Assembly: GCF_004323735.1 (NCBI RefSeq)
Contig: NZ_CP036455.1
Coordinates: forward strand, 2,971,101 to 3,035,100
Length of the DNA: 64,000 nucleotides
Origin: Streptomonospora litoralis
Lineage (GTDB): Bacteria > Actinomycetota > Actinomycetes > Streptosporangiales > Streptosporangiaceae
Reading direction: 5' to 3'
Positions 52,796-61,773 of this stretch are shown piece after piece (position 1 is the stretch's first letter; every line of letters starts with the position of its first letter). The notes under the pieces are model-generated. The model saw only the letters and a program-made list of their open reading frames with translations. It did not search any database and was not told the DNA's origin. A program made the position numbers and the translations under genes.

Positions 52796-53449
52796 TTACC
52801 ACGCGGCGGCATAGCGTATTCCGCCGAGCAGGTGGGTGCGGAAGTCCGGGTCGTCGTAGGCCCGTGCGGGGTGGCCCAGTGCGGTGTAGAAGGAGCGGCC
52901 CGCGCCGACGCCGCGGCACCAGGCCAGGGGGTGGCCGGGGCCCATGCCGCCGCCCCGGTAGGTGTCCTCATCGACGGAGAGCAGCACGTGGACGTCGGCG
53001 CGCGGGTCGTGTTCGAAGTCGTACCACTCGTCGGTGAGCGTCCAGGTGCCGCCGAGGTGGGCGGTGGAGGGGTGGTCGGCGTCCTCGACGTGCACGACCG
53101 CCCGCTGGATGTCGGGGTGGCGGGTGAAGCGGGCGCCGACGAGTTCGGCGTAGAACGGCCATTCGCGCTCGGCGGTGGCGGCGGCGTGGACGCCGCAGAA
53201 GCCGCCGCCGGTGCGGACGTGGTCGGCCAGGGCGGCCCGCCCGGCGCCGTCGAGCACCTCGCCCGAGGGGCTGAGGAACACCACCGCTCCGAAGCCGCTC
53301 AGCCGCCCGCGGCGGAAGGCCGCGGGGTCCTCGGTCGCCTCGACCGCGAATCCGTGCTCCTCCCCGAGTTGCCGCAGCGCCGACACCCCGGCCGGGATGG
53401 AGTCGTGCCGGTATCCGGTCGTGCGGGTGAACACGAGTACACGTTCCAT
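52796..53449 (-). CDS. ThuA-domain protein
   Basis: This 217-residue protein is a ThuA-like class-I-glutamine-amidotransferase fold: VLVFTRTTGYRHDSIPAGVSAL at the start, VVFLSPSGEVLD, GGGFCGVHAAA and TLTDEWYDFEHDPRADVHVLLSVD. ThuA proteins are linked to trehalose or other sugar use, but the reaction is not defined. The ATG at 53449 starts the conserved domain. Confidence 0.9.
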   Translation of the reverse strand: MERVLVFTRTTGYRHDSIPAGVSALRQLGEEHGFAVEATEDPAAFRRGRLSGFGAVVFLSPSGEVLDGAGRAALADHVRTGGGFCGVHAAATAEREWPFYAELVGARFTRHPDIQRAVVHVEDADHPSTAHLGGTWTLTDEWYDFEHDPRADVHVLLSVDEDTYRGGGMGPGHPLAWCRGVGAGRSFYTALGHPARAYDDPDFRTHLLGGIRYAAAW

Positions 53450-53761
53450 GCGGTGCACCCTACGCGCGGGCGGAGGGCGGTGACACGGCGGCTCGCAGCG
53501 CCGCGGGGACCGCCCCCGGACGGCGTCCAGGCCGAGATCGGCCGGGTCCGCGTCGAGCACCGGGGGCGGGACACCGCGGCGCTATCGCCGCCGCTGCCGG
53601 CGTCAGCGCGGTGCGCGCTCGAATTGCGCGCTGATCAGCCGGGACGGGGCACACGGCGGATCCGGCAGAATTTATTCCGCCCTTATGCGGTATATGTGCC
53701 TCCCGGGCGGCTAGCAGGGTCGGCAAGGACGCAACCGTCTCGTTCTAGGAGGTGGACAGCC
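53450..53761 (+). other. Intergenic region with a promoter-like AT patch
   Basis: This 312-nt gap precedes the SPW-repeat gene. Near 53670-53695 an AT-rich patch includes GAATTT and TATATG about 17 nt apart, a plausible promoter. The ribosome-binding site AGGAGG lies just before the ATG. Confidence 0.4.
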
Positions 53762-54193
53762 ATGGCCGAGTCCACCAGGTCCAACATCGAACAGCACCCC
53801 GACATCATGGCGCTGCGGGCCCGCTCCGAGGCCGCGATGGCCAACCCCGGTGCGCAGGCCGCCGAAGGGGTCGGGCTGCTCACGGGCCTCTACATCGCGG
53901 CGTCGCCGTGGATCGTGGGATTCAGCGCCAACACCCCTCTCGCGATCAGCAACCTGATCGTGGGGCTGGCGTTCATGTTCATGCTCGTGGGCTTCGGTTC
54001 CGCGTTCGAACGCACGCACGGCATGAGCTGGGCGGCGGTCGGAATCGGGGTCTGGACCATCGTGGCGCCGTGGGTGGTCGCCGGTCCGGCGGCGGTCGGC
54101 GGCACCATCCTGAGCAACGTGATCGCGGGCGGCGTGGGCATCCTCATGGCGCTCGCCATCACGGGTATCGGCATGGCCAAGACCAAGCGCTGA
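53762..54193 (+). CDS. SPW-repeat membrane protein
   Basis: This 143-residue protein has four hydrophobic helices and two SPW-type motifs, ASPWIVGFSANTPLAISNLIVG and VAPWVVAGPAAVGGTILSNVIAG. SPW proteins are small integral-membrane proteins common in actinobacteria and of unknown function. AGGAGG lies 8 nt before the ATG. Confidence 0.93.
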   Translation: MAESTRSNIEQHPDIMALRARSEAAMANPGAQAAEGVGLLTGLYIAASPWIVGFSANTPLAISNLIVGLAFMFMLVGFGSAFERTHGMSWAAVGIGVWTIVAPWVVAGPAAVGGTILSNVIAGGVGILMALAITGIGMAKTKR

Positions 54194-54268
54194 GCAGGCG
54201 CCGATCGAGACGGGGCCGGTTTCCTCGGCGGGGACCGGCCCCGGTTGTGTGCTGTGCGGCCTCGGGCG

Positions 54269-56530
54269 TCAGCCGCGCCGCGGCGGCGGCGCGATCCACT
54301 TCGGCAGCGGTTCGCGGGCCGCGCGCCAGTCGGCGGGGACGCCCGCGATCCCGCCGCGGGACGCGGCTACGCCTCCGGCGATGGCGGCCGTGGTGTCCAT
54401 GTCCCCGCCGGCCCGGGCGCAGGCGCGCACGGCGGCGGTGAAGTCGCCGGGGTGGGCGGCCGCGGCCCAGAGCGCGAAGGGGACGGTGTCGGCGGCGCTG
54501 ACGCGTGCGCCGTTGCCGAGTTCGCGGGCGGCCTCCTCGGCCGGTGCCCCGAGCAGCGCCGCGGCCCGCTCCAGGCCGGAACGCACCGGGCCGTCGCCGA
54601 TGCCGGCGCGGGCGGCGTCGAGCAGGTCGGCGCCGCCGAGATCGGGGTCGGCGGAGGCGGCCGAGGCCGCCAGGGCCACGGCCACCGCCCCCGCGACGCC
54701 CGCGGGGTGGGCGTGGGTGACCTCCGCCGACAGCGCCGCCTCGGTTCGCGCGCGATCGGGTTCGCCGCCGAAATAGGCGCCCAGGGGCGCGGCGCGCATC
54801 GCCGCTCCGTTGCCGAGGGAACCCGCGCCGCCGAACTGGGCGGCGGCCGCGGCGCGCCAGGGCGTGCCCGCGCCGATGCTCGTGAGCAGGCCGCGGGTGC
54901 CGCGGCCGTAGCCGCGCTCGGCGTCCCAGCGGGCGGCGAAGACGCGCGCCAGCTCGTCCTGGTCGATGCGGCCGAGGCGGGCGAGCACGTCGACGATGCC
55001 GCACGCCATCTCGGTGTCGTCGGTCCAGTGCCAGGGGGCGGCGGGCAGCGTGTCGGCGCCCGGGTCGGGCGCTCCGGGCGCGAAGAAGCGCTCGCCGAAG
55101 GCGTCGCCCACCGACAGTCCTTCCAGCGCGTCGCGGGCACGGGCGTCTGCGGCGGGATCGGAAGTGTGTGTCCCCGCGTGCTGCGCGGCGGGGCCGCGGT
55201 GTCCCCGCGAGGAATCGGGCGCGGCGGCGTCGCGGTCGGCGTCGCGCAGGTGGCGGGCGGTGTCGGCGGCCATGCGGGCGCGGCTCTTGGTGTAACCCGC
55301 TTGGCTGGCGAAGGCGGCCTTGGACACGTGGTTGGCGTCGTCGGTGCGGGCGCGGCGGGCCAGCCGGTCCAGTTCGGCCAGCTGCGCGCGCAGTTCGTCG
55401 GACTGCTCGGATCGTGCGGCGGTCAGCTGGTCGGCGAGCCGCCGGCGCGCCTCCGCAAGGCCGCGGGACGCCTGTTCGCGCTCTCCGCGCCGCAGCGCCT
55501 CGCTGGCCTGGCGTTTGGCGGTCTGGACGTGCTGGAAGGCCCGTTCGGTCTCGACGGCGGGGGCGGGCACGCGTCCCGCTGCCGCGTCGCCGGGCACGAC
55601 GTTGACCGAGACGGGCAGGGTCGCGGTACAGGTGCTCAGGCTCGCGGGGTCGACGTAGGTGGCGACGAGTTCCGCGACCGTCGCCAGGCCCAGCGACGGT
55701 ATGCCCGGTACGCCCAAGCGGAGCAGGAGGCGGCGCCGCTCGCCGGAGTAGAAGTCGCCGAGATCGATCATGACCGAGCCGTCGTCCAGCGCGGTCGACG
55801 GCAGCTCGCCCACGACGGCGACCTCCTTCACGCAGGAGGTGTCGGGCTTGACGCGCAGGGACGCGGCCTGGGCGGTCTTGGACAGCAGGTATTCGGCCTC
55901 GCGGGCGATCTGCGCGGCGGCGGTGTCGGGGTCCTCGGCGAACAGGGCGCTGCCCGCGCCGCCGTCGGCGATCGCGCCCAGCAGTTCCTCGTCGAAGCCC
56001 AAGCCGTAGCCGAGCGTGGTGGTGGCCACGCCCGCGGCGTAACCGGTGCGGGCGCAGTCGGCCAGGGCGGCGTGCTCGGTGATGCCGACGTTGGCGTGCC
56101 CGTCGGAGACCAGCAGGAGGGTCGCGCCGCTGTCCGCGGATGCGCGGCGCGCCTCCTGGATTCCGCGCAGCAGGCCGCTGGAGAGATCGGTGCTGCCGCC
56201 CGGCCGCAGGCCGCTGATGCGGCGGCGCACCGACTCCTTGTCGTGCAGTGGCCCGGCGGGGACCTCCACGCGTGCCTGGGAGTCGAAGGTGACCAGGCCG
56301 AATTTGTCGGTGGGGTCGAGGCGGTCGATCAGCGACAGCAGCGCCGTGACGGCGCCTTGGAGCTTGGAGCCGCGCATCGAGCCGCTGCGGTCCAGCACGA
56401 CCTGCAGCGTGGCGGGAGCGCGTTCGGTCTCGGCCTGTTGATGCGGTGCCGTCACGTCGAGCAGCACGGTGACGTGGTCCTCGGTGTCGACCGGGACGAC
56501 GTCGAAGTCCAGCAGCGCGGACAGGTGCAT
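54269..56530 (-). CDS. VWA-domain/ADP-ribosylglycohydrolase fusion protein
   Basis: This 753-residue protein starts with a von Willebrand A domain (about 40-215) whose MIDAS site reads DRSGS (47-51) with STD and SDG downstream. A middle part (about 215-450) contains a beta-rich segment and a Arg/Ala-rich coiled coil. The C-terminus (about 465-745) is an ADP-ribosylglycohydrolase with GDAFGERFF, WTDDTEM (near 503) and GGDMDTTAAIAGG (near 705), the metal-binding motifs of ARH enzymes. It is therefore predicted to remove ADP-ribose from a target presented by the VWA part. This combination is unusual. Confidence 0.88.
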   Translation of the reverse strand: MHLSALLDFDVVPVDTEDHVTVLLDVTAPHQQAETERAPATLQVVLDRSGSMRGSKLQGAVTALLSLIDRLDPTDKFGLVTFDSQARVEVPAGPLHDKESVRRRISGLRPGGSTDLSSGLLRGIQEARRASADSGATLLLVSDGHANVGITEHAALADCARTGYAAGVATTTLGYGLGFDEELLGAIADGGAGSALFAEDPDTAAAQIAREAEYLLSKTAQAASLRVKPDTSCVKEVAVVGELPSTALDDGSVMIDLGDFYSGERRRLLLRLGVPGIPSLGLATVAELVATYVDPASLSTCTATLPVSVNVVPGDAAAGRVPAPAVETERAFQHVQTAKRQASEALRRGEREQASRGLAEARRRLADQLTAARSEQSDELRAQLAELDRLARRARTDDANHVSKAAFASQAGYTKSRARMAADTARHLRDADRDAAAPDSSRGHRGPAAQHAGTHTSDPAADARARDALEGLSVGDAFGERFFAPGAPDPGADTLPAAPWHWTDDTEMACGIVDVLARLGRIDQDELARVFAARWDAERGYGRGTRGLLTSIGAGTPWRAAAAAQFGGAGSLGNGAAMRAAPLGAYFGGEPDRARTEAALSAEVTHAHPAGVAGAVAVALAASAASADPDLGGADLLDAARAGIGDGPVRSGLERAAALLGAPAEEAARELGNGARVSAADTVPFALWAAAAHPGDFTAAVRACARAGGDMDTTAAIAGGVAASRGGIAGVPADWRAAREPLPKWIAPPPRRG

Positions 56531-56710
56531 GAGGTGGCTCCTTGCTCGGATGCTGCGGAATATACCGCCGCCGTCGGCGCAGCGTTGCGCTTCGTACCGG
56601 CCGACTCCGGCCGCCCGGCCGATGCGGCGCCGGACGCGCCGGGTGGCGCGCCCGGTCGCCGTCGCCTCCCGCGTGCTCGGGGGTGCCGCTCTGCAGCCTG
56701 TCGAACGCCC

Positions 56711-57919
56711 TCAGCCCGCGGCGCCGGGCGCCGCCCCGTCCACCCCGTCCAGCCAGGCGCGGACGCTGTCGTTGTGCTCGCCCAGGCGCGGCGGCGGGCG
56801 GTGGTCGGGCGGAGTCTCCGAGGACGGGTCGGCGGGGTCGCTGAAGCGCACCGCCGAGCCGGGCAGCTCGATGCCGCCGAGCACAGGATGCTCGACCTCG
56901 GTGACCAGGTGCTGGGAGCGGGCCTGGTCCCATTCGTAGACCTGGTCGACGGTGCGGATGGCGCCGCAGGGGATGCCGATGGCGCCGATGCGCTCCAGCC
57001 AGGTGTCGCGGTCGGCGGTGGCCAGCACGGCCTCGACGGCCTCGTTGAGGGCGGGCCGGTTGGCCACGCGCGAGGCGTTGTCGGCGAAGCGCGGGTCGTC
57101 TGCCGCGATGCCGAGCAGCCCGGCGAACTTGGACCACTGGCCCTGGCTGGCGACGGCGACCTGGAGCATGCCGTCGGCGCAGGTGTAGGCGCCATAGGGG
57201 GCGATGGAGGGGTGGTGGTTGCCGATGGCCTGCGGTACCTCGCCGGCGACGGTCCAGCGGGTGCCCTGGAAGGCGTGCACGCCCACGATGGATGACAGCA
57301 GGGAGGTGCGCACGACGCGGCCGCGGCCGGTGCGCTCGCGCTCGTAGAGGGCGCTGAGGACGCCTTGGGCGCCGTTCATCCCGGCCAGCAGGTCGCCGAT
57401 GGGTACGCCGACCTTGGTGGGTTCCGCGGGCGAGGGCCCGGTGAGGCTCATCAGGCCGGCCTCGCCCTGGGCGATCTGGTCGTAGCCGGCCCGGCCGCCC
57501 TCGGGGCCGTCGTGGCCGAAGCCGCTGATGGAGCACAGCACCAGCCGCGGGTTCAGCTCGGCCAGGCGCTCGGCGGAGAAGCCGAGCCGGTCCAGCACGC
57601 CGGGGCGGAAGTTCTCCACGAGCACGTCGGCGGCCCGTACCAGCCGGGTCAGCACCGAGGCGCCGTCGTCGGATTTCAGGTCGAGCTCGATGGACTCCTT
57701 GTTGCGGTTGCAGGACAGGAAGTAGGTGCTGATGCGCTCGTCGTCGGGTCCCACGAAGGGCGGGCCCCAGCTGCGGGTGTCGTCGCCGGTACCGGGCTGC
57801 TCGACCTTGATCACGCGCGCGCCCAGGTCACCCAGCAGCATGGCCGCGTGCGGCCCCGCCAGCGCGCGCGACAGGTCGACGACCACGGTGCCGCTCAACG
57901 GTCCATCGGTTGTGCTCAC
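56711..57919 (-). CDS. CaiB/BaiF-family CoA transferase
   Basis: This 402-residue class III CoA transferase has LSGTVVVDLSRALAGPHAAMLLGDLGARVIKVEQPGTGDDTRSWGPPF at the start, the catalytic-Asp region GYDQIAQGEAGLMSLTG, and the ISGFGHDGP motif. It moves CoA between carboxylic acids. The GTG at 57919 has GGGGGAG four nt upstream. It lies downstream of the carboxyltransferase gene on the same strand and may act in the same acyl-CoA pathway. Confidence 0.92.
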   Translation of the reverse strand: MSTTDGPLSGTVVVDLSRALAGPHAAMLLGDLGARVIKVEQPGTGDDTRSWGPPFVGPDDERISTYFLSCNRNKESIELDLKSDDGASVLTRLVRAADVLVENFRPGVLDRLGFSAERLAELNPRLVLCSISGFGHDGPEGGRAGYDQIAQGEAGLMSLTGPSPAEPTKVGVPIGDLLAGMNGAQGVLSALYERERTGRGRVVRTSLLSSIVGVHAFQGTRWTVAGEVPQAIGNHHPSIAPYGAYTCADGMLQVAVASQGQWSKFAGLLGIAADDPRFADNASRVANRPALNEAVEAVLATADRDTWLERIGAIGIPCGAIRTVDQVYEWDQARSQHLVTEVEHPVLGGIELPGSAVRFSDPADPSSETPPDHRPPPRLGEHNDSVRAWLDGVDGAAPGAAG

Positions 57920-57983
57920 GTACTCCCCCACCGGACGAGGCCCCGCCGCCGGGTGCTGCGGCCGGTCGGCGGCGGCCGTGCTG

Positions 57984-57993
57984 TTGTATACGA
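57984..57993. promoter_or_regulatory. GTATAC-centred dyad upstream of the CoA transferase
   Basis: TTGTATACGA has an 8-bp core close to the operators of GntR/FCD-type regulators (TTGTATACAA). It lies about 65 bp before the CaiB-type start in a locally AT-rich patch. No GntR gene is nearby. Confidence 0.35.
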
Positions 57994-58071
57994 TCCCGTC
58001 ATTGTGCCGATGGCCTCCCGCCGCGCCGTCGGCGCCCCCCGTCCGCGCCCGTCAGGGCCCGCCGGCGCTGG

Positions 58072-59595
58072 TCATCCGGGCAGGCCCAGGCGGCGGTAGC
58101 GCCGGTGGCGCAGCGCCAGGCGTTCCCGGGGGTCGGCGCGCAGCAGCTCGGAGAGCTCGTGGTGCAGCATGTGGCCCATCCGGACGCAGAAGGCCTCGGG
58201 GGCGTCGGCCGCGTCGCCGTGCTCGGCGACGATCCGGTCGACGATGCCGTCGGCGCGCAGCCGGCTGGAGTGCACCCCCTGGCTCTCGGCCAGTTCGGGG
58301 GCGCGGTCGGTGGTGCGGTGCACGATGGCGCTGGCGCCCTCCGGAGGGAGCGGCGAGAGCCAGGCGTGTTCGGCGGCCACCACCCGGTCTGCCGGTACCA
58401 GGGCCAGCGCCCCGCCGCCGCTGCCCTGGCCCATCAGGACCGCCAGCGTCGGAGCGCGCAGCGTGACCAGTTCGGCCAGGCAGCGCGAGATCTGCCCGGC
58501 CATGCCCTGCTCCTCCGCCTCGCGGGAGAGCGCGGCGCCGGGGGTGTCGATCACGGTGACCAGGGGCAGCCGCAACTCTTCGGCGATGCGCATGCCGCGC
58601 CGCGCCTCGCGCAGGGCCGCGGGCCCCAGCGGGTGGTCGGTGCTCTGCCGGGAGCGGTCCTGGCCCAGCAGCACGCAGGGAGCGCCGCCGAAGCGGGCCA
58701 GCGCGAGCAGCAGGCCGGGGTCGGCCTCGCCCTCACCGGTGCCCTTGAGCGGAACGACGTCGCCGGCGGCGCGCCGCAGGAGATCGCGTACGCCGGGGCG
58801 TTCCGGGCGCCGGGAGCGGGTGATCGACTCCCAGGCGCCGACCTCGGCGAGGGGCTCGTCGGGGGGCTCGGTCTGCGGTTGCGGGGCGGCCGCCGCGTGG
58901 CCCTCGGGTGCGGATTCGGATCGGGCGAGCAGCACGTTCAGCGCACGGTCGGCGATGGCGGGCAGGTCCTCGACCCCGATCACGGCGTCGACGAGGCCGC
59001 GCCGGTAGAGGTTCTCCGCCGACTGCACGCCTTCGGGGAAGGGGGTGCCGTAGAGCTGCTCGTAGACCCGTGGACCGAGGAAGCCCACGAGCGCGCCGGG
59101 TTCGGCGACGGTGACGTGGCCCTGGGACCCCCACGACGCCAGGACGCCGCCGGTGGTGGGGTGGCGCAGGTAGACGAGGTAGGGCAGGCCGGCCGCCTTG
59201 TGCTCGGCGATGGCGGCGGAGATCTTCACCATCGTCAAGAAGGCGACCGTGCCCTCCTGCATCCGGGTGCCGCCGGAGGCGGGGGCGGCCAGCAGCGGGA
59301 GCCGCTCGGCGGTGGCGCGCTCGACGGCGCCGACCAGACGCTCGGCGGCGGCCACCCCGATCGAGCCCGCGAGGAAGGAGAACTCGCAGGCCAGCACGGC
59401 CACGCGGCGGCCGCGCAGCCGTCCCTCACCGGTGACGACGGCTTCGTCGCAGCCGCTGCGCTCGCGCGCCGCGGCCAGTTCGGCGGCGTAGCCGGGATCT
59501 TGGGCGACCTCCAGGGGCGGCCCGTCCCAGGAGCGGAACGAGTCCGCGTCGAGTGTGGCCTGCAGCAGTTCGTGCGCGCCGTATCCGCGGCCCAT
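58072..59595 (-). CDS. Fused biotin-dependent carboxyltransferase (AccD-AccA type)
   Basis: This 507-residue protein joins a beta-type half (VAVLACEFSFLAGSIGVAAAERLVGAVERAT ... ASGGTRMQEGTVAFLTM) to an alpha-type half (VTVIDTPGAALSREAEEQGMAGQISRCLAELVTLRAPTLAVLMGQGSGGGALALVPADRVVAAEHAWLSPLPPEGAS). It carries the oxyanion loops that transfer CO2 from biotin to an acyl-CoA, like fused acetyl-CoA carboxyltransferases. No zinc finger and no biotin carrier are visible here. GGAGGTGAGG precedes the ATG. Confidence 0.9.
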   Translation of the reverse strand: MGRGYGAHELLQATLDADSFRSWDGPPLEVAQDPGYAAELAAARERSGCDEAVVTGEGRLRGRRVAVLACEFSFLAGSIGVAAAERLVGAVERATAERLPLLAAPASGGTRMQEGTVAFLTMVKISAAIAEHKAAGLPYLVYLRHPTTGGVLASWGSQGHVTVAEPGALVGFLGPRVYEQLYGTPFPEGVQSAENLYRRGLVDAVIGVEDLPAIADRALNVLLARSESAPEGHAAAAPQPQTEPPDEPLAEVGAWESITRSRRPERPGVRDLLRRAAGDVVPLKGTGEGEADPGLLLALARFGGAPCVLLGQDRSRQSTDHPLGPAALREARRGMRIAEELRLPLVTVIDTPGAALSREAEEQGMAGQISRCLAELVTLRAPTLAVLMGQGSGGGALALVPADRVVAAEHAWLSPLPPEGASAIVHRTTDRAPELAESQGVHSSRLRADGIVDRIVAEHGDAADAPEAFCVRMGHMLHHELSELLRADPRERLALRHRRYRRLGLPG

Positions 59596-59830
59596 GGCAC
59601 CTCACCTCCGACGGCCTTCGCAGCCGGTCACCGCCCCGTCGGTGCGGGGCCAGGGCCCTGACTCTAGAGGAATGTCGCCGGTGTCTTCGGAAGTGGGGGC
59701 GGTCACAGCGGGCGGTCACGGCAGAGCGCCGGCGGTCGGTGCAGGCGGCTTCCGTGCATGGCGCGGGGTGCCCGCCGGTGGCGCGTGCGGCGGCGGGGCG
59801 GCGTTGGGCTCGGCGCGGCTTGGCCCGTCT

Positions 59831-59883
59831 ATCGCGAACTTATGGTCGCAGGAAAGCGTGTTCCGCGGTCATAAGTTCGCGAT
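59831..59883. repeat. Long hairpin, 14-bp perfect outer arms
   Basis: ATCGCGAACTTATG (59831-59844) is the exact complement of 59870-59883. The inner sequence continues the stem with a few bulges (GTCGCAGGAA with TTCCGCGGT) to leave a loop of about 6 nt. It is REP- or terminator-like but has no T-tract and no adjacent gene end. Confidence 0.7.
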
Positions 59884-60510
59884 CATCGCCGGATGGACCG
59901 GCATAGGGGACATACCGGCGCCGGTGGGCCGGCTGGGTGTCGCCGTGTTCCGGCCGGGCCCGCGCAGCCAGGAGGGCCGCGTGGTGTGGCGCGGTCGCGG
60001 GGTGCTCACACGTCCCGGGGGTGCGCCGGATCGGGCGACGACGCGTCGCTGGTTGCGTCCGGGCGCGGCCGCCGGGGGCTCAACCGCCCGAAGGGGCGAG
60101 CTTTTGGGGGCCTGCCCGTTTTGCGGGCGGCCTCGGCGGGCGCAGCGGCCACGAGGTGCACGAAAAGTCGACGCCGGGGGCGTTTTCGCGCTATTCGGCG
60201 CGCCTCGTGCGCCCTCGCCGCAGCAGCGCGGGGGCGGGCCCACCGGGAATTCGGTCATTGGTGGGTAAAACACCCCGCTTTGTTTCGTATCGCGGAAGGA
60301 CGGTGCGAGGGCGGCACCTCGGGGCGGCCCGAGGCGCATGCCGCCGCACGTACGTGCATCTCGTGACCCCCACCCGGCCGCATGACCGCCGCCGACCGCC
60401 CCGCATCAGCCCCGCATCAGCCCCGCGCCGACAACCGGACGGCCCCGGGCTCGACCACCCGCGGCCGAGCCCCGGCCCCGCCGCCGCCACCGGCGGCGTC
60501 GTCGCCCCTC

Positions 60511-60638
60511 GTCGGCCGCCGCCACCGGCGAGCACCCGAACCGATGACCGCGGAACCGGCCCACCGGCGCCCTCGCCGCCGCCGTTCCCCGTCAGGCCGC
60601 CCGCCGCTCGGCAGACCACAAGGCCGCCCAGCGAACCG
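60511..60638 (+). repeat. Dispersed non-coding repeat, copy B (128 nt)
   Basis: This is the partner of 8389-8516 in the same orientation and of the same length. The conserved right end is AAGGCCGCCCAGC, which also occurs as isolated cores at 2695-2705 and 21320-21330. Confidence 0.55.
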
Positions 60639-60687
60639 TTCCCGCCGTGCGGGGTACCTGCTCCGACCGACCGCCCCTATTGTCCCC

Positions 60688-60717
60688 TTGTTCGGTAGGA
60701 AAAAACGAGATTACTAT
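60688..60717 (+). promoter_or_regulatory. Promoter of the TauE/SafE gene
   Basis: TTGTTC (60688-60693) and TACTAT (60712-60717) are separated by 18 nt in an unusually A-rich stretch. This gives a leader of about 55 nt before the ATG at 60778. Confidence 0.6.
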
Positions 60718-60777
60718 CGACTCGATTCTCCACTAATCCTGTCGAGAAAACCGGGTAAAAACGGAAAGCGGCACGGT

Positions 60778-61725
60778 ATGCACACGCTCGTCCTCGTCGC
60801 CCTGGTCGGGCTGGCGGCGCAACTGGTCGACGGCAGCCTCGGGATGGCCTACGGCGTCACGTCGACCACGCTGCTGCTGGTGGTGGGCACCACGCCCGCG
60901 GCCGCTTCGGCGACGGTGCATCTGGCCGAGATCGGCACCACGCTGGCCTCGGGTGCCGCCCACTGGCGGCTGGGCAACGTCGATTGGCCGGTGGTGCGCC
61001 GCATCGCCCTGCCCGGTGCCGTGGGCGCCTTCGCGGGTGCCACCGTGCTCAGCCGGGTCTCCACCGAGGCGGCCGCGCCCGTGATGGCGGGGATTCTGCT
61101 CGCCCTGGGCTGCTATGTGCTGGTGCGCTTCACCTTCCGGAGCCTGCCGCGCCCACGGTCGGGCGCACCCGTGCGCCGGCGCCTCCTGGTTCCGCTGGGT
61201 CTCGTCGGCGGATTCCTCGACGCCACGGGCGGGGGCGGCTGGGGGCCGGTGGGCACACCGGCGCTGCTGGCCTCGGGACGTACCGAGCCGCGCAAGGTGA
61301 TCGGCTCGATCGACACCAGCGAGTTCATCGTCGCCGTGGCGGCCAGCGCGGGGTTCCTCGTGGGCCTCGGCAGCTCCGGGATCAACCCGCTGTGGGCGGG
61401 CGGGCTGCTCATCGGCGGCGTGGCGGCCGCCCCCGTCGCGGCCTGGATCGTGCGGCGGGTCCCGGCGCGGGTGCTCGGTTCGGCCGTGGGCGGGTTCATC
61501 GTGCTGACCAACGCGCACACGCTGCTGGGCGCCGTGTGGGCCGATCCGGACACCGCCGCGGCGGCCGGCGTCTACGCCGGGGTTGTTCTGGCCTGGGCGG
61601 CGGCACTCGCCTGGTCGGTACGCGCCTACCTGGCCGAGCGCGCACTGCCGCCGGCGGCCGCGCCTACCTCCGCACCGCGAGTGGAGGCGGCCGAGCGCGA
61701 CCTTCCCCGCTCGGCCGCCGGCTGA
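60778..61725 (+). CDS. TauE/SafE-family sulfite exporter-like permease
   Basis: This 315-residue protein has about eight hydrophobic helices and the TauE signature: LVGLAAQLVDGSLGMAYGVTSTTLLL at the start and the repeat DATGGGGWGPVGTPALLASG in the middle. The family exports sulfite or sulfoacetate or imports other anions. The ATG at 60778 starts directly at the first helix with GGAAAG upstream; a longer frame would add a Pro/Arg-rich stretch. Confidence 0.92.
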   Translation: MHTLVLVALVGLAAQLVDGSLGMAYGVTSTTLLLVVGTTPAAASATVHLAEIGTTLASGAAHWRLGNVDWPVVRRIALPGAVGAFAGATVLSRVSTEAAAPVMAGILLALGCYVLVRFTFRSLPRPRSGAPVRRRLLVPLGLVGGFLDATGGGGWGPVGTPALLASGRTEPRKVIGSIDTSEFIVAVAASAGFLVGLGSSGINPLWAGGLLIGGVAAAPVAAWIVRRVPARVLGSAVGGFIVLTNAHTLLGAVWADPDTAAAAGVYAGVVLAWAAALAWSVRAYLAERALPPAAAPTSAPRVEAAERDLPRSAAG

Positions 61726-61773
61726 CGCGCACCCCGGCGGCCGGCGGCACCGGTCTACTCGCCCCGGGCCCGC

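Larger units (their letters stand above)
59596..60777. other. 1.2-kb non-coding gap with repeats
   Basis: No open frame in these 1,182 bases has convincing protein character. The region contains a long inverted repeat (59831-59883), copy B of the 128-nt dispersed repeat (60511-60638), smaller hairpins near 60103-60126, and at its right end the promoter and leader of the TauE gene. Confidence 0.6.

Noticed and set aside
59869-60698. Protein-coding genes in the large gap (minus 59869-60339, plus 59937-60698)
   Set aside because: They are low-complexity, overlap each other, have no ribosome-binding site and lie over inverted repeats.
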